Assembly: GCA_031550325.1 (NCBI GenBank)
Contig: JAVBOR010000006.1
Span: forward strand, 1 to 6,127
Direction: 5' to 3'
DNA from: JAVBTT01 sp031550325
GTDB taxonomy: Bacteria; Bacillota; Clostridia; Oscillospirales; UBA929
Length of the DNA: 6,127 nucleotides
Under the pieces are notes generated by a model. The model saw only the letters and a program-made list of their open reading frames with translations, had not been told where the DNA came from and made no database searches. A program made the translations under genes and the position numbers. Of this stretch, positions 5,547 through 6,127 are shown one piece after another; position 1 is the stretch's first letter; the number at the start of each line of letters is the position of its first letter.

Positions 5547-5876
5547 ATGGAAATTGTGACGGACTACATCTGCTCAGAACTCCTGATCCTCGTGGTCTTT
5601 TTATGGGGGCTGGGCTGGTTTCTAAAACTCGTTCCCGCGTTTAAGGCTGAATGGATGATCCCATTTATTCTGCTGGGCGTCAGCCTTGTCGTCACGGTCG
5701 CCTATCTCGCATTTGTCGAGGGGCACGGGATGACCGCGAAAACCGTTGTTTCAGGCATTGTTCAGGGTGTTCTCGTTGCCGCCGTGGCCGTTTTTGGAAA
5801 CGAGCTGCGCAAACAGGCGGTGGAACGGCGTCCCGAGCAGCGTAAAAAAAAGCGTGAAACTGGATCAAACCGCTAG
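5547..5876 (+). CDS. Holin-like small membrane protein (Hol44 / Phage_holin_5_2 type)
   Basis: A 109-residue protein. Hydrophobic segments lie at about 9-29, 37-57 and 66-84, followed by a short basic tail (KKKR at 100-103). The C-terminal part, VQGVLVAAVAVFGNELRKQ (72-90), with the VQG...AVAVFGN pattern, is what I remember of the Hol44 holin superfamily V. In phages such proteins make membrane holes that release endolysin; domesticated chromosomal copies also exist. Start ATG with GGGGAGG 8 nt upstream. It lies 71 nt after the kinase on the same strand with no obvious promoter of its own, so it is probably co-transcribed with the two-component genes. No endolysin, tail or other phage gene is visible here. 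The last codons (Gly-Ser-Asn-Arg-stop) overlap a 12-mer of the neighbouring repeat, so the native C-terminus may have been replaced or extended. It could also be an unrelated three-span membrane protein. Confidence 0.75.
   Translation: MEIVTDYICSELLILVVFLWGLGWFLKLVPAFKAEWMIPFILLGVSLVVTVAYLAFVEGHGMTAKTVVSGIVQGVLVAAVAVFGNELRKQAVERRPEQRKKKRETGSNR
5862..5873 (+). repeat. 12-mer GGATCAAACCGC, copy 2 (inside a coding end)
   Basis: Identical to 5967-5978 and to the bottom strand of 216-227. Here it encodes part of the last residues of the holin-like protein and ends just before the TAG at 5874-5876. This suggests that the repeat block begins inside the gene. Confidence 0.85.
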
Positions 5877-5890
5877 ACGGTCTACAAAGA

Positions 5891-5923
5891 GCGGCCTTCC
5901 CGGGTTCATTCCGGGAAGGCCGC
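5891..5923. terminator. GC-rich hairpin downstream of the holin-like gene
   Basis: A perfect 13-bp stem (5891-5903 with 5911-5923) with a 7-nt loop begins 14 nt after the stop codon, a normal place for a terminator. No T run follows (the next bases are AAGGCTG), so it is not a canonical intrinsic terminator. It could equally be a module of the right repeat block. Confidence 0.6.
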
Positions 5924-5928
5924 AAGGC

Positions 5929-5955
5929 TGTTCAAGAACCTTTGGTTCTTGAACA
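5929..5955. repeat. 12-bp-stem hairpin related to the left palindrome
   Basis: Bases 5929-5940 pair perfectly with 5944-5955 around a TTT loop. The core TCAAGAACC/GGTTCTTGA matches the left palindrome's TCAAAGAACC/GGTTCTTTGA, except that one A-T pair is missing from both arms together. The stem is followed by AAAA, not T. Confidence 0.85.
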
Positions 5956-5966
5956 AAACGAGGGCA

Positions 5967-5978
5967 GGATCAAACCGC
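5967..5978 (+). repeat. 12-mer GGATCAAACCGC, copy 3 (beside the right repeat arm)
   Basis: Same 12-mer as 5862-5873 and the bottom strand of 216-227. Its last bases join a 5-bp CCGCC/GGCGG inverted repeat (5975-5986) leading into the right repeat arm. Confidence 0.85.
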
Positions 5979-5990
5979 CGAGGCGGCCCT

Positions 5991-6118
5991 CAGCCTGTAG
6001 ACAAAGGCCGCCTCTTCGTTCCTTTGCGCAAAACCACGTCGAGCCTGACGCCGAAGGCGGCGGGTCCCTGCTGGACTGAAATAAGAAGAGCCGAGCGCCC
6101 GAGCAGGGAGGCCTGGAG
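5991..6118 (-). repeat. Right arm of the 128-bp near-perfect inverted repeat
   Basis: This is the reverse complement of 44-171, with 127 of 128 bases identical. The outer end carries two tandem copies of CCTGGAG (6112-6118 and 6119-6125) against one copy in the left arm, after which the two copies realign at the last bases of the window. The repeat may therefore continue past the window edge. Inside the arm, the bottom strand runs into a GGCGGTTTGATCC block that is also present near the left arm, but the order of the flanking hairpins differs between the two copies. Confidence 0.95.
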
Positions 6119-6127
6119 CCTGGAGGC

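Noticed and set aside
44..6118. Composite transposon with the 128-bp arms as terminal repeats
   Set aside because: No transposase or recombinase lies between the arms, the cargo includes the housekeeping gene gltX, and no flanking target duplication can be judged in this window.
1..6127. tRNA or rRNA genes and CRISPR arrays
   Set aside because: No cloverleaf-like or rRNA-like sequence and no regularly spaced direct repeats were seen on either strand.

Overview
The window looks like chromosomal DNA from a GC-rich, low-passage-known Gram-positive of the class Clostridia (Oscillospirales-like is my best guess). The evidence is purine-rich AGGAGG-type ribosome binding sites, frequent TTG and GTG starts, a Firmicutes-style glutamyl-tRNA synthetase, a VanR/VanS-like two-component pair, a Gram-positive lipoprotein signal and a Hol44-like holin. 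The placement is inferred from sequence character and was not tested by a search.

Layout, left to right. Bases 1-276 are a repeat block: a 128-bp arm (44-171) followed by long perfect hairpins. Bases 277-469 hold no recognisable gene. A lipoprotein of unknown function follows (470-1117, +). It converges on gltX (1211-2689, -), and a 25-bp-stem hairpin (1141-1197) lies between the two 3' ends. The 241-bp gap between the divergent gltX and response regulator genes holds a strong sigma-A-type promoter for gltX, a gltX leader with an 11-bp-stem hairpin, and an extended -10 promoter for the regulator. The OmpR/VanR-family regulator (2931-3635, +) overlaps by 44 nt a histidine kinase with about seven membrane segments (3592-5475, +). 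A small holin-like membrane protein (5547-5876, +) lies 71 nt further on. Bases 5877-6127 are a second repeat block, whose arm (5991-6118) is the reverse complement of the left arm with 127 of 128 bases identical.

How it may work together. The regulator, kinase and holin-like genes look like one transcription unit: same strand, overlap or short gap, and no clear internal promoter. That makes a multi-membrane-span sensor, an OmpR-type regulator and a holin-like protein, a plan that recalls LytSR with its holin-like LrgAB target although the protein families differ. The holin-like gene's ribosome binding site is fully paired in a predicted hairpin, and a second, competing pairing includes the kinase stop codon, so translational control is possible. 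The inverted repeat arms look like two copies of a dispersed modular intergenic repeat, not transposon ends, because no transposase lies between them and gltX does.

The most interesting points are the bracketing inverted repeats with mosaic, compensatorily varying hairpins, the repeat 12-mer that forms the end of the holin-like reading frame, the two-component/holin unit, and the paired RNA structures in front of the holin-like gene.
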